Under the pieces are notes generated by a model. That model ran no database searches. It was not told the DNA's origin and saw only the letters and a program-made list of their open reading frames with translations. Below, one piece after another: positions 43,580 through 56,411 of a stretch of 64,000 nucleotides of DNA. The position numbers and the translations under genes are program-made. The stretch comes from Clarireedia homoeocarpa (lineage: Eukaryota; Ascomycota; Leotiomycetes; Helotiales; Rutstroemiaceae): positions 62,001-126,000 of the forward strand of contig LNKV01000037.1 in the NCBI GenBank assembly GCA_001465935.1, in the 5' to 3' direction. Within the stretch, counting starts at the first letter, position 1, and every line of letters starts with the position of its first letter.

Positions 43580-44949
43580 TGCTTGCTCCACAGGCTTGTC
43601 AGGTAGTGTTAAAACGCCTTTTAGAGAATGTAGCGACCCTGCGTTCGATGGTATACAGCAGGACCCACACCGCAATCGTCAATTGGACTCGATTATTTCG
43701 CAAGACGAGTGGTACCTCTGGAAATTTAGATACAGGAGAGAAGTCCTCCTGGATATCGGTATAATACCCATGAATTTAATAGCCATGAGATAATTACTGA
43801 TGATTTACTTAGCATTCCAAGTATGTTCATTCTTGGTACGGAATGCGGTGGTATCGTGGTGACGAAGAGCTCTTACAAAATACTCGGGGCGGATTGGCGA
43901 TGCTGATCAGAGGCTGAATCGGTACAGGAAGGAAAACCGGTTGGAAACGTATAGGACTTGTGGTATTACAGTCGAGTCAGAAGAACTGCTCGGCGGTTTT
44001 TCCACGGAGTCACTACTATGGCACTCATTCATCGTGCACTCGAATTGAATGAGAAACCATTGTCACCGGCCAAGAGCACTGGCCTGGAGCTGCCGCATTA
44101 TCATCACCAATACTACTAGTTCTCTCAAGTGTCGAACAGGAGATCAGGAGCCAACTAGTGAGAGGAGCATAGAAGATTATGGGTTACACAGACAAGAGAC
44201 TTCGCAAGTGCTAGCAGCTATGGAAAGTGCTTCTATAACTTCACTTACCATGGCTCCTACTCCCCCAAACTGAGACTTAAGCAGGACGACATTCTATCCT
44301 ACTTCAGCTAAGTCGAGCTGTATCAGTATGATGTGATGGAAGTCAAGCAATGGAAAGCCTGTCGGTGTGGTGCACCCCATCCCTTGGTGGAGTACTACGC
44401 CGACTTTCCAATATGGGAAGCACTCCTCACTTCGCCCTACTCGGTTCCCCCACTATGATGGATACCAACAGTTGAGGCAGTAGCTCTGACAGAAGAAAAC
44501 CGTTGGAAATTGCCTGCACTGCGTAAGTGATTGCAGAAGTCGAGTGAGACTCACCGCCAAATTATTGCACGATGAACATCTTCAGATGCAACATGACGCC
44601 ATTACTCCTCTTTGGCTATCAATGCTGTTGCTATTCTGGGTGGCGCCACCAAGGTCCTTGCACGATGAAACTGAAAAGGAATCCTTCATACAAGGAAACA
44701 ATGCTGAGTGCAGAGTCTATTTTCCACATAGGAACTCAGCACGAATGGGTTCCAACTCCTCTATGCAAACATCTGGCTGATACTCTTGACAATGCAGCTA
44801 TTCCTCCAGAGTCCGTAAAGCTACACCAACCAGAGTACGTACTATTCCTCGCCGAAGCAGGCCCATGTCTAAAAACAGACGCCCATCAACGAACGACCCC
44901 AGCAAGCAAACGTAAGCGCCAGACCGGAGATGCCGATTCGGCGACTTGA
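43580..44949 (+). other. Possible decayed coding region of unknown family
   Basis: Codon-like composition, with short stretches that look protein-like but are cut by stops and frame changes: GSVKTPFRECSDPAFDGIQQ near 43610, KQWKACRCGAPHPLVEYY near 44350, and a final frame to 44949 ending in SKRKRQTGDADSAT. The last frame alone (44572-44949, 125 aa) has several cysteines and a basic KRKR motif. I recognise no domain. It may be an old gene or transposon relic, or it may be nothing. Confidence 0.25.
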
Positions 44950-44999
44950 AGACAAGCCCATGGGGGGGGGGAAATCAGGTGATTCGTTATGAAACTATG

Positions 45000-45550
45000 A
45001 AGTACAAACTCCCCAAGCATAGACTACAGAGGAGCTCCAAAATTGAGACATCTGGAGCCATGCGACGACATTCGCATGGCGGATGAGCAGATCACGGGAA
45101 ATTTGTACTGTAAAAAGTAGCTAGTTAGTCCAAGTTATCCACATAGTTCAAAGACAATGAAGTGGATACCAGAGTTTAGATCTGAGGATCACGGATTGGT
45201 GGGACACGAGCGATAGAAACGAGACAGGCGATCACACATCCGGTTATCTTTCGGAGAGTTCTTTTTTACCCTCTTTCTTTCTGAGATAAACTCGTAATTT
45301 GTCTCATCATGCCATATCCAATGCCCACTTTAGAGTTTATCCTCAATGACGCCGATTAGTGATATCAGGGAGCTTCGTGATAACAGGATGAGAACAAAAG
45401 GCGTTAGGACGGTGCTCCATAACAACGCCCAGAAAAGCTTTGATCAAGAACATCACTCAGCTGAGAAACATAACGATTCACGATATTCCGCTCAGCTCGA
45501 ACCCAAGAGCTATCTAAGGTTTCCTTTCTTAGTGCTTCGTCCTGTATGGA
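45000..45550. other. Intergenic; no gene seen
   Basis: No motif recognised. A minus-strand frame crossing this segment runs through the G tract and is not credible. Confidence 0.45.
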
Positions 45551-45571
45551 GGGGGGGGGGGGGGGGGGGGG
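45551..45571. repeat. G21 homopolymer run
   Basis: Twenty-one G in a row; able to form G-quadruplex DNA. Read on the minus strand it makes a proline run in an otherwise unsupported open frame. Confidence 0.9.
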
Positions 45572-47150
45572 AAGCATCTTCTTTTTTCTTACGAAAGCCA
45601 TAGGCAGACATGAAACACAGACCGACAATCCTGCTGTTCCCTGATCTCCCATGGTTGGTGGCTTTCGTCGCTTCGCCTGGTTGTTTCCCGAAGCTAGGTT
45701 CGGATTTAGACATGATGCTGCTAAATGTAAATATGCGGTGAAGAGGAGAAAATCTGGGTACACTGATCGATTGGAGAGGAAAAAAGGGAAAGTTTGTATC
45801 CCGCGGCTGCGCGGGTAGTCCCATTTGACAGTTCTTCTCCTGGTCCTCTCCACTAAGAGGCATGAAAGGACGGAGTACCCAGATAATGGGCCAGCCTGCG
45901 GTTTGACGGGGTCGCGGAGGCTCAAGCAAAGTCCAAAGGAGTTTGATGGTTTCTCATGATACGCGTCGTACTGTACGTACCCCTCGATTGCCTCGAGTCG
46001 ACGAGCAGCTTCCTCGATATTTTCGTGATGTTCATACTCTGCCGTAAGTAGTAGTCCGAACGGCAGGCAGGCAGAATCCCCAGCCACTCGAATTCTCGAA
46101 TTCTCCAATTGGAGTGCATGATGGAAAATCAGGATTGAGCTTGCGGACTGGTGGACTGGTGGACTAGCCTTAGGGTTAACCCACTCAGGTACTTTTGTAC
46201 ATCCGTAGAGGAAGGCAAAGAAGTTGAACATTGACCACCGTCTATGAGTGATGGGGGGTAGGGTACAGAGTTCAAATTTCTCTCTCTAGAAGTCAGAGCC
46301 CTTGAAGTGGTAATAACAATACTCCCATACTAATAACACTCAACCCAGCAAGATGTAGTTTATCCGATGTTTCTGAGCAAAGCGAGCGAGATAAAAAAGC
46401 TTCTAAAAAGATTCTATCGACATTCTAGACCGAAAAACGTACCGAGCCCCGAATCGAAATGGATGATCGTGGTCGTTCTTCTTGATCAAAGCTTCCCCTT
46501 CCCAGGTGCTCCCCCTCCTAGTTTTCATATATCGCACGCTCTTAATGTTCTACTGTGCGTCGAGAACCAAGAACAAAAACCACATAAATTGGAATGCCGT
46601 CATACGCGCAAGCATTTCATGCGCCTTATGAGGTTGGGAGCTTTTCATTTCGACGGAGCGGAGTAAGCTAGGTTTCGATTGCACAATAGTCATGGGTTTT
46701 CCGAAAATTTCATTCATGTCTAGTCACTGTATACTACTTGAAACTATATGCCGACGGCTTTAACATTTCCAAATGACGATGGAGATTTTTCTTTTTTCGA
46801 CCTTGGTAACGGGAAAAGGCCGGCTGGCTGGGGGCATTGACATTGAGAGTACAAGGCTCGCATTCGTTCTCTTCGGGCTCTCACCGATAGAACTACCCGT
46901 TCGTCTCAACTCGTCCCAAAACAAGGTCTGCTTCAGTCCTTGCTAGAGTCTTGTTTAGGTAGACATACGGTGCTACTAGCCCTACAACTACCTGGATAGA
47001 GGAGGGTTGCTTGACTTATGAACCTTGCAGGTTGTGGGTGGTGTGAGTGAGCATAAACTACGAGTTACAGATCAGATACGGATACGTTGATTTGTGCCTA
47101 CCTTGCCTATCGGTCTGCATTCCCACTGTCGCGTCCGATGAGCTTCTTCC
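45572..47150. other. Intergenic; no gene seen
   Basis: Open frames on both strands lack any recognisable motif. Direct repeats of GGACTGGTGGACT at about 46145-46165 echo the larger array at 49084. Confidence 0.45.
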
Positions 47151-47151
47151 C

Positions 47152-47180
47152 GCTGCTGCTGCTGCTGCTGCTGCTGCTGC
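47152..47180. repeat. (CTG)n trinucleotide repeat
   Basis: Nine to ten uninterrupted GCT/CTG units in non-coding sequence. Confidence 0.9.
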
Positions 47181-48383
47181 GCTGCGATGCCGGCACCACC
47201 CAGCGGGAGACGAGGTTTGTATCCACCTGGGCAGAGGCTCAGCATGTAGAAGTGTACAGTACCACCATGTTCTTACTACAGTATGTGGAAGCCTACTCCT
47301 ACGCCTAAGCCTAAGCCTAAGCCTACGGGAATGGGATGTGTGTACCGTGCGAATGCATGCTTCTGTCGCCAATGAACCGTTTGCCCTACCTTCTCCCACG
47401 TCCGTGTAATGGAGAAAGGAGTTAGATTGGGCACAGAAGATGATTTGATTAGGTAGGTAGGTAAGTAATTGTATCACCTATCATCTGAGGCTTGACAATG
47501 ACTTCTGAGGCTTTCGTAATTGAGATACTGCATCTGCGGCCACATCGCGCGGCCGGCTTTGTTTGTGATGAAGAAGAGGGGGAGGAAAGCGATTGTGTGG
47601 ATGGGAAGGGGGCCTGCTAGCTAACCGCACCTGAGGATGACCGATCGCCGAGTGGGATGGCCCGGCCCCGAGATTGTGAGGGAAAGTTAGAAAGACGGCG
47701 GCGGCGGGTTGGGTGGGATGACGGCATGCGATTGCTCAATTTCTGGTTGTACCGTCAGTTTTTGACTTTTCTTCACGATCTGACCATGATCATGAGTTTT
47801 ATTTTTTTTCCCTCTGGAACCCCGAGGACAAGAATGTGGCTAGAAGCGGACAAACTACTACAGAAGAGGGTAAGCGAACGGCTCAAGGGGAGAGACGAGG
47901 GAAGGGATTTTGCGTCTTACGAGTAATGGATGAATAATGATAGGTCCTGGCTATTTACGTACCAATTAGGCACTGTTTACCATGATGAGCGACACGCGTG
48001 ATCCGTAAAGTGACCGTTTTTGAGGGAAGAGGCGATTGCCTCAAATCAATGATTGGTGGTTGTGAATCTTCATACGAGCCAAGCTTAGTGTTGAGCATTT
48101 CACGGGACGACGGGAATTATTCTGTTTTGAGTCGATTTGGGGGTTCAAACTTCCCAATGACAGCTGCTGCTAAATCCCAGCCAGGATCGAGAAAACAGAG
48201 CCATGCAAGATCGAGGATAGTCAACCTATCGGCGTCGTTCAATCTTTTGGTGGAAGCATGCAACACTTTCTTGATATCCATAGATGCCCAACCTGATGTA
48301 GGAGCAGGGAATGGAGAGGAGCCAAGAGAAGAACCCTGGTTTTCTGATGTTGGTTTTCCCATCCCTCATGACATTCGTTTTGT
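47181..48383. other. Intergenic; no gene seen
   Basis: Contains GCCTAA hexamers at about 47300-47323. The 140-codon plus frame at 47998-48420 has no domain and runs into the ATT repeat. Confidence 0.45.
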
Positions 48384-48444
48384 GATTATTATTATTATAT
48401 TATTATTATTATTTCTTTGATTTTTTTTTTTTTTTTTTTTTTTT
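48384..48444. repeat. (ATT)n microsatellite followed by T24
   Basis: Compound repeat of about ten ATT units and a run of 24 T. Confidence 0.85.
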
Positions 48445-49083
48445 GGATTTTATGAAAGCATTTCCGTTAAGCGTTAAGTGAATGAAATGATTCAGTCTCT
48501 CTGCTGCTTCCGTCCAGTCAGGACTCGGGACCCATGCTAGGCTGATATCACGATCTACCTACCTACCTTACTATCTGCCTGGCTATCTACCTACTTGCCT
48601 AGCACCGTCTTCTGGATGAATAGTGCCAGGAGGGAGGTGGACAGTAATTGGGACAGTGCAGCCAAAGTGCAGGAAGAAAACAAAGAGCCGACAGTGAATA
48701 CTACCTAACACAAGATAGTGGCAGGTCGTAGTGCAGGGCAATAAAACGTCTGGATAATCCAATCTTTTGAATGACTAGGGAGCCCCCTTCTCGCCTGGCT
48801 ACCCGTATCGCACATCGGACATGGCACATCCGTCACACATCGCACATCGCACATCGCACATCGCATATCGTGCTTTAGGTGCGGTCGTAGAATATTCCAA
48901 GAAAGATTGCCGATGGTGGAGAAGAGGACTAACTACCAACTTACCCCGAGCTTTTTTCTTTTCCTTTCATTCAGCCGGTCATGCTGATCCATGGGGACAA
49001 GGCATGAATAAGCAATCTCACCAATCAAACGACGGCCCCACGTTTTCTCTGACCCGGCCGGGATCTCTTACGGCGTAGGTACG
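48445..49083. other. Intergenic; no gene seen
   Basis: Holds a short CGCACATCGCACAT repeat at about 48835-48865. No coding content recognised. Confidence 0.45.
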
Positions 49084-49163
49084 GACTGGAGGACTGGAGG
49101 ACTGGTTGGACTGGTGGACTGGTGGACTGGTGGACTGGTGGACTGGTGGACTGGTGGACTGGT
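49084..49163. repeat. GGACTGGTGGACTGGT minisatellite (10-bp unit)
   Basis: Eight or more copies of a 9-10-bp GGACTGGTG(G) unit, with a related short copy near 46145. Confidence 0.85.
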
Positions 49164-51537
49164 GCTCTACCTCTTTGTACATTGGACTTTACCTCTTTGT
49201 ACATTTGGACTTGGGGGTAGGGAAGGACTTGTGTACCGTCTTATTTGGAGCACTTTCATATGTGGTAATGGTACGGGAATGAGATGGCGACACAAAAGAG
49301 ATGCAAAAGTCATGCAACTGCACGTAGGTGCTAGGTAAATCATTAGCACCCGCACTTGCCTTTGCTTTTTTTCCCGCTCTCACACATACAGACTACAGTA
49401 GACTGACAGTAGACTTGCACTGACAGTCGACTTACAGGGAGACTTCCAGTAGACTTACATTAGTGTTGTTTACTTTTTTGGATGTCCAACGTCAATTATT
49501 TTCCTTTTTCAGTTCTGCAAGGTCTGGTGCCTTTCCCTTTCCATATGAATTGAATCATTTCTCGTGGGGGATAGAGGAACTTGGCATATAGAAATAGAGA
49601 TGGATATGGGAGGTGGGATGTGGGATGTGGGATGATTTTCTGGATTCTCTGGATTCTCTGGGTTCTCTCCCTGGATGGATGATGCTCTGGGACGTTTGTC
49701 ACTGTGCGCATCTGGGCATGTATGTTTCTTCCGAAATAGAAAGAATTATTCACTGGAGTTTTGATTATTTCCGTTTTGCGTAAGGTCGCACTTGGGACTT
49801 AGTCACTTGGGTCAGTTACAAGTACGAAGTGGTTAGTCAGAAGTTGCAGAAGTTGCAGAACTTTCTCACATTTCCCTTTTCCCATGGTAAGAAAGCTTTT
49901 CCCCCCCTCCATCCCATCCAAGACTTTACTGCCGTCCATAAGTGAGTTAGTCCTCCAAGGTGCTTTGGTAGAATCTATAATTTGTTATTTACGCATGTAT
50001 GTATATATTATATATTTACGCATGTATGTATGTATTTATATTTTGTGTATTTGTGTATTTGTGTATTTGTGTAGTTGTGTAGTTGTGTATTTGTGTATTT
50101 ATATTTGGTGTATTTATTTATTCATCTCTTTGTTTATTTTCTCTTTTCATGCCAAGGTGATGGTTGACAGTCCATCCCATCCCATCCCATCCCATCCCAT
50201 CCCATCTCATCTGCCAAAAGGAAATGGCCGTGCTAATGCGAATGCTAATAAAGCCCATGCTAATGCGAATGCGAATGCCCATGCTGCCGATGCTAACGCT
50301 GCTAACGGTATTTTATCCTTTCCTGCATATTTCCCGCGCGCTCCAGTTTTTCTTTTCTTCGGCTCTCCTCTGCCGTGCGTGCGGGTGCTTTGGGAGAGGA
50401 AATACCTTTGGTCTACTTGGCTCTACTCTCTTGGACTCTCGTCTACTCTCGTCGACTCTCTCTGTCCTTTGTGCTCGGGACTACTGCAGCTAAAATCCAT
50501 CCATCCACTGCGACTTGGTGCGACTTGCTGCGACTCCTGCAACGACTCCACAACCTTTTTTCTGCTCCGCTGCTTGCGCTATTCTGCACGACCACTCCGA
50601 CCACCATACGACCCAACAGCATACCAACCCACCAACCCATTCCGAATCGAAGCTCTTGTGCCTCCAGACTCCACTTTGGCCTTTCATACCCACATCGCCT
50701 AGCCGGACCCATCGCTCCCACCCTGGCCCTCCCAAGTACCACCACAGACAAGGACCCAAGCAGGCAAGGACCAAACCAGACTACACCCAAAATCAACCTG
50801 CACCAAAAACCAAACTACACCAGACCAGACCTGACCTGACCTTACCTTAGCAAACCCATACCCAGAGATCCATTCTGCTCGCTCCTCTGTTTGTGTGTCT
50901 CTGCCGTATCATATCGGAACCCAGACCAGATTCCACCATCCACCATCCACCATCCACCATCCACCACCCACCATCCACCACTCCTCCACCACTCACCCTC
51001 CACCACTCACCCTCCACTCCCTCTCACATATCTACTGTCCATCTCCCCCTTCAAAAAGGACCCCTTCGAAGATCACAAAGATCAATTCTTTACCCATCAA
51101 CCCACCTCAACCACAACATCCACAGAAGATCCCTCTCTTTCGGTGTTTGTTTTTTCTTTGAGAGAATCAAAACAATCTTTCCACCCCGGGACATCTTCTT
51201 CTTCTTCTTCATCCTTCAAAACATTTATTATCACCATCACCACCACCATCATCACATCATTTTACTCCTCAATCCCGATAATTCAAGTTTTCGTGATCGT
51301 TGACGACCGATAACTTTTATCTTCCCACTCACCGCCACTATCGCCATCACTATCAATTACCCCATCTCTTCCGAAAATAACCTTCGCTTCTCCTCCCTCA
51401 GCCCACACCTCTTTTATAAAACAACCCACCAACCCACCAACCCACCAACCCACTTTCCTCACATCACCATAAAACATACATACATCAACTCCCTCTCCTG
51501 CACATACCATACTGCAGTAATATATTAATTACTCGCC
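49164..51537 (+). promoter_or_regulatory. Repeat-rich upstream region of the bZIP gene with possible long leader
   Basis: About 1.6 kb before the bZIP start is strongly pyrimidine/A-rich on the plus strand, as in long fungal leaders. It contains stacked simple repeats: GTATTT/GTAGTT units near 50045-50100, CCCAT at 50172-50207, GCTAAT/GCGAAT hexamers at 50228-50312, CCATCCA at 50931-51025, and CCAACCCA at 51421-51455. Several ATG-started upstream frames exist (for example at 49884, 50891 and 50893). How much of this is transcribed cannot be told from sequence. No other gene is seen here. Confidence 0.45.
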
Positions 51538-53465
51538 ATGGCTGCCTACTCAATGCACAACTACTACCGTCAATCGTCGTTATCGCTCGACACTCAAACC
51601 CACAACTACTTCGAGGAGGAGGAAGGAAGCATTCTTGATGAGAACATTCTCGACCACTCTGCTTTAGATTCCGGCTTAGAGATGACCCCTCCCATGGGCA
51701 ACAGCAGAAGGGAATCGTTCGCTGTCTCTTCCACCTTGTTTTCGCCCAAGGGTGACGAATGGCAACCACACGTTGACATGCAACCAATGGCTTCCAACAA
51801 TCCTTTCGTCGAGCACAACAGCAACAACCCATTCATGCGTATGGATGCTGCACAGAACTCCACCTACGGTCATTCAAGTCACGGATGGGGTATGGGAAAC
51901 AGTTCGGGTATGAGCACACCCATGCAAGGCCACGATGGGCTTCCATCCGAGTTCGAGGTCAATGTCCCAATCTTCCAACGACCAGTTCAAACTCCATTCA
52001 CCAACCCTGGCAACCATCAACTCCCCATCTTCTCCGCAAACGCGAACAATGGTTCAAGCCACCCTTCTCCACAAAAGGATTGGGCCGTGACCGACGCTAT
52101 GGACCACCGCATGCCGAAACGTATGCGACCACATAGCCCAACTCTGCGATCGCATCCCGAGATGACCAGAAGAGGTGATGGAATCCGAAAGAAGAATGCT
52201 CGCTTCGACATCCCAGCTGAGAGAAACCTCACCAACATCGATCAGCTCATTGCTCAATCAACCGACGAGCAGGAGATTAAGGAGCTCAAGCAACAAAAGC
52301 GATTGTTGAGAAACAGACAAGCTGCGTAAGTTACACCCCAATTCCCCCCCGCTGCGTACTTCAACGCTCATCACTAATAACAAATCACAGCCTCGACTCT
52401 CGTCAGCGAAAGAAGCAACACACTGAGCGTCTCGAGGATGAGAAGAAGCACTACACTGCTTTGATCAACGACCTTGAGGAGGACTTGGCTGAAGCGAAAC
52501 TTGCTTTGGATGAGTTTGCTCGTAAAGAGCAACACTACCAACAATACATCGAGGCTTTGCAGATGGAGAAGGAAGAGATGGTGCGAACACACACCCTCGA
52601 AACCGGAGACCTCCGCAAGAAAGTGAGCGTCCTCACCGAGCACATGCAGAAGATGGAGAGCACCGCCATGTCGACTGTCCCCAGTTCGACCGGCTTCTCT
52701 GCTGATTACTCTGACATTGACGGACTGAACATGGACGGCAATTGGGATAACATTTCATTCCTTAACGACTTCCCTATGGAGACTGAAGTTAAGGTTGAGA
52801 ACTCTTTGGTGCCCGCCAAGAAGGCCGAGACTTCCCTTCTAAGCGAACCCGAGAAGCCCGCTGCCCAAGGTTTACTCTTGATGTTGCTCCTTGTTGGTGC
52901 TTTTGTCGCCTCCAAGGGTACTTCCCCAAGCATTCCAACAATGCCAGATGATGTTCGTGCCGCTTCCGCATCACTCCTTGAGGATGTTTTCAAGGATGCT
53001 GGCATTCAACACTCTGCTTCTGGTATCTCCAATGTCGCCAACGCAATCGCTCCTCTCCCATCTGGTTCCTGGTCAACTTCTCAAGCTCCTTCTATGGGCG
53101 GTAGTGCGATGACTGGTGTCACATCTTCAACTCTTGGAGATCTTGCCAACTCTCTATCGCAACCCACCGAAGAACAGAGCAACGAACAAGTCTTTTCATT
53201 GTCTGCCGCACAATACAATGGTTTGACATCTTCTGAATTCCTCGAAAATGCCCCCGCGACTCGCTCAACTTCTCAAGGACGAAAGAACCTTGGTGAATCA
53301 CTTGCAGCTATGCGATTGAACTCCAAGAAATCGGCCGCAGAAGTTTACACTCGCTCATTACTCTGGGACCAAGTTCCAAGTGAAGTAGTGAGGAGATTCG
53401 CCAAGCTCGTCGAGGAATGCAATTCCAGGAATGGTCAAGATGAGTGCGATTCATCAGTGGCTTAA
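51538..53465 (+). CDS. bZIP transcription factor with a membrane-span-like segment, 620 aa
   Basis: Two exons, 51538-52325 and 52391-53465; the 65-nt intron splits the basic region in phase. N-terminal 240 residues are Ser/Asn/Gln/Pro-rich, of transactivation type. The basic region RLLRNRQAALDSRQRKKQ (about residues 254-272) has the bZIP N-x7-R signature. An unusually long coiled coil runs to about residue 355 (ERLEDEKKHYTALINDLEED, LALDEFARKEQHYQQYIEAL). Then an acidic part (SADYSDIDGLNMDGNWDNIS). At about residues 421-437 is GLLLMLLLVGAFVAS, a 15-residue uncharged stretch, followed by about 180 residues of Ser/Ala/Gln-rich tail. Start codon in a good context (GCCATGG). The conserved end SLLWDQVPSEVVRRFAKLVEE looks like a domain of its own. 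Probably a nuclear regulator; membrane tethering, as in ATF6/CREB3 proteins, is a hypothesis. Confidence 0.88.
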
Positions 53466-53488
53466 ACTAGCTCTACCAAACTTCTTCC

Positions 53489-53513
53489 AAAAAAAAAAAA
53501 AAAAAAAAAACCA

Positions 53514-53546
<33 letters not shown>
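53489..53546. repeat. Poly(A) tracts A22 and A32 just after the bZIP stop codon
   Basis: Runs of 22 and 32 A, separated by CCAC, begin 24 bp after the stop codon and are followed by T6. They would lie in the 3' UTR. Confidence 0.9.
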
Positions 53547-53550
<4 letters not shown>

Positions 53551-56411
53551 TTACCTATTTCACTTCGATAACATCTTTAACCACGGGTTTTATCTTCATG
53601 GCTTTCATGATTTACGGGCTACATTGCGATCAGAGACTTTTGTTGCTCACGCAGCTTCTTTTTCTTCTGGAGTTTTCTACTTTCTATTTGTTTTGGAGCG
53701 AAATAGCGAGCGTTTGATCTTTTTTGCTTTTGGATTTTCATTAATGGGCTTCACGGCTTATGGTTTATGGGCAATTGGTTTAGCAAATTCTTTTTTGTCT
53801 ATTTCCTATTATTGCATTATCATCGATCATAGTTAGCGACGGGTCATCAAACTTGGGGATTTTCTTATTTTTTCACTTCATTATACTTTTCGCCAGTCAT
53901 AAGACGAACATCAGCTCGCAGCTGGACAGGGGAATACGTATTGTATATTTTGGACGGCTTAATGGAGGGGATTTGATTCTCTTGGGCTGGACGGATCGGA
54001 AGGGTTGGAAGGGATGGGTTACACATACCCTATACAAAGACGCTATGCCTAGCAACCAAGTTTCCTTTTACTTATATCATCATTACGACAACGTTATCAC
54101 GAACCATTTCATGAGTATTACAATACTACGACTTTAAAAAAGATACATTTATCTCGCGCAATTCTTTCACGCAAATACCCCCCTCCAAGTTTGCTTTCAC
54201 GGAGCGTTTACATCTACCCACGATCGATGATTCCGCATACACGCATATACAGTTTTATGGAGTCTATTCTTCCGCGTCATGATAGAAATGAATCATGACA
54301 AGAAGATGATTTCTACCTCACGGTAGCACATCATGAGTTCAAAACGAAGCACTCACACCGGCCCGAACGTAATCACCATCGGGATTTTCCTATCCAAATA
54401 CCTCTTCTCGGATTTCAATTGTCAATTTGTTTTGACATGGGTGGATTGTCTTTTATTCCAGGACTATTCTTTTGGCTTTTTTTTGTATTTACTTCCTTCA
54501 TTCTAATTGTCAAAGGATTTGGATGTGGTTATTGGGAGGGTACTATGTATTTAACTTCAACCTTGACAAGAAACAGACAGGAAAAAACAATACAAAACAG
54601 AAGAAACATGAGACTATCATGACCAAACTTTAGTTCCTTCTTTTGCAGACATGATTCTATGTGATGTGATTTTTACGATGCTAACAATGACTTTGAGGAG
54701 GATTTCGATGTGATCTCTTGCGACTTACTGCTTACTCACTGCTATGACATTTGTCTGGTTCATATGACATATGTCTGGTTCGTATGACATAGTGCAATAT
54801 TCCTTTCAGGTTTGCTCACATGTTTTTGCTCACACGTTTTTGCTCATCTCATGATGGATTCCATCGCTACTTCCCCTGCCGTCCGTTTTCTTCTCTTCCA
54901 CCAACCAAACAATCTTCGTCATCGCCCAATCCTCTCTTGTTCTCGTTCACGATACAAACCCCTCCGGCTCTCCACAAAACCCATCATCCTCCTCCGCAAT
55001 CAACCAATCTCGTCCCACCAACACAACGGTTTTTCCTTCCCCAAAGTCCCCCAGCTCCACTCTTACGTCTCTCGTATCATCGTACCACTTCCTTCCATCA
55101 TCCTCTATCATCCAATCATCCCCTCTGCCCCTCCAAAACATGAAACGCAGTACCAGGATCTACCAGTACGAGTTTGTACCCAATTTTTTTTCCCCTTCGT
55201 CCTCTTACCCCGTATACGTGTTACTTGTTAGTTTCGTTTCATGTTTCTCTGCGTTTCATGTTTCTTTGACATGCAGCATGTATGCTGTAGCTTCGGATTA
55301 CGGCCATTCACGTCATCGGGCTACTGTATGTATATGTGCGCGAAGATGGTTAGCTTTTCGGATACTCCCATCTGTACTGCTGTAGCTGCTAGCCTTTCTC
55401 CACTTCTCTACATAGCCAAGCTCTAGCTAACTAGCTGATTGGCAAAGAGGAAAAAGACCAGACGAATGACGGCTCTAAGTTAGAAAGAAAAGTAGGAAAA
55501 GACCCTTGACTTACCTTATGCCATTTTCCTCTCTGCCGTCACTAACTATCATCTATCTCATTATGCCTATTACCCTCAGCATGACCTCGCATAGCATCGC
55601 ATATACAGTACAGTACATCGCAGTACATCGCATGTACATCTACATACATATGACATCGTCATCAACAACGACCCCACTTCCTTGCGAAAATTTTCACATC
55701 CCCAGGATTCGTTTACCCGTCTCATCCACTCACATATTCTCCGGGTGACTATCGTCGAGTCAGTGTACGTCGCTCACCGCCGCGCTTCTAGTTGTCTCTC
55801 TGTATGTACTTCGTATGTACATCATCGGTTTTTTGTTTCTCCCCTTCACTCCACTTGGTATTTACGCATGCATTCTCTGCTGCTGCCTCGTCCCCGATTG
55901 TGTATGCACTGCACTGCGCTGCAATGCAGTATGGAATACTGTACGACGCGGATATGCGTATGAACATGGGAAGAGGGAGGGTTTTTTTCGAATGCTTCGA
56001 GAACTCTTCCGTTGCAGGCGGTGAGTACTGCACGTCTCATGGTTTTGCAGAATTCTTTAAACTACCGTGGTATAGTATGGAGATGTAGGCTATTGCATCC
56101 CTTCGCTTCGTCTCTAGTAGACGGGATATAGTTTACACATATACATACATACATGTCGCAGGTATGGAATGGCATTATAGTCTTCCATACAAATGCCATC
56201 TTCCCATATAGATACTATCTACTATACCCTACCTACCCGAGATACTGCACTGCACTGCACTGCACCACTGCACCGTCGACTTTGACAATGTGTACTTACA
56301 TACACATATCTACACTAAAGTAACGTCAAAGCACCGTCCTGTATGCTACTGTACTGCAGCTATGGTTGAGCTGTTTGTAAATCTCTTCCCTTCTACCTAC
56401 CTTCCCGCGTT
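53547..56411. other. Intergenic; no gene seen
   Basis: The first several hundred bases are probably 3' UTR of the bZIP gene. Later open frames carry no motif. A TGACATATGTCTGGTTC direct repeat occurs near 54745-54788. Confidence 0.45.

Noticed and set aside
45404..46231. 275-codon minus-strand open frame
   Set aside because: It runs through the G21 tract (read as prolines), has no motif and overlaps other open frames; probably chance.
47998..48420. 140-codon plus-strand open frame
   Set aside because: No domain; its end is translation of the ATT microsatellite (Ile/Leu run).
49084..49163. CRISPR-like array
   Set aside because: Units are directly abutting 10-mers with no spacers, and the genome is eukaryotic.
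49884..50702. 272-codon open frame upstream of the bZIP gene
   Set aside because: Mostly translation of simple repeats (Tyr/Cys/Val and Asn/Ala runs); kept only as a possible upstream frame.
54812..55231. 139-codon plus-strand open frame
   Set aside because: His/Pro/Ser-rich chance frame in pyrimidine-rich DNA with competing frames; no motif.
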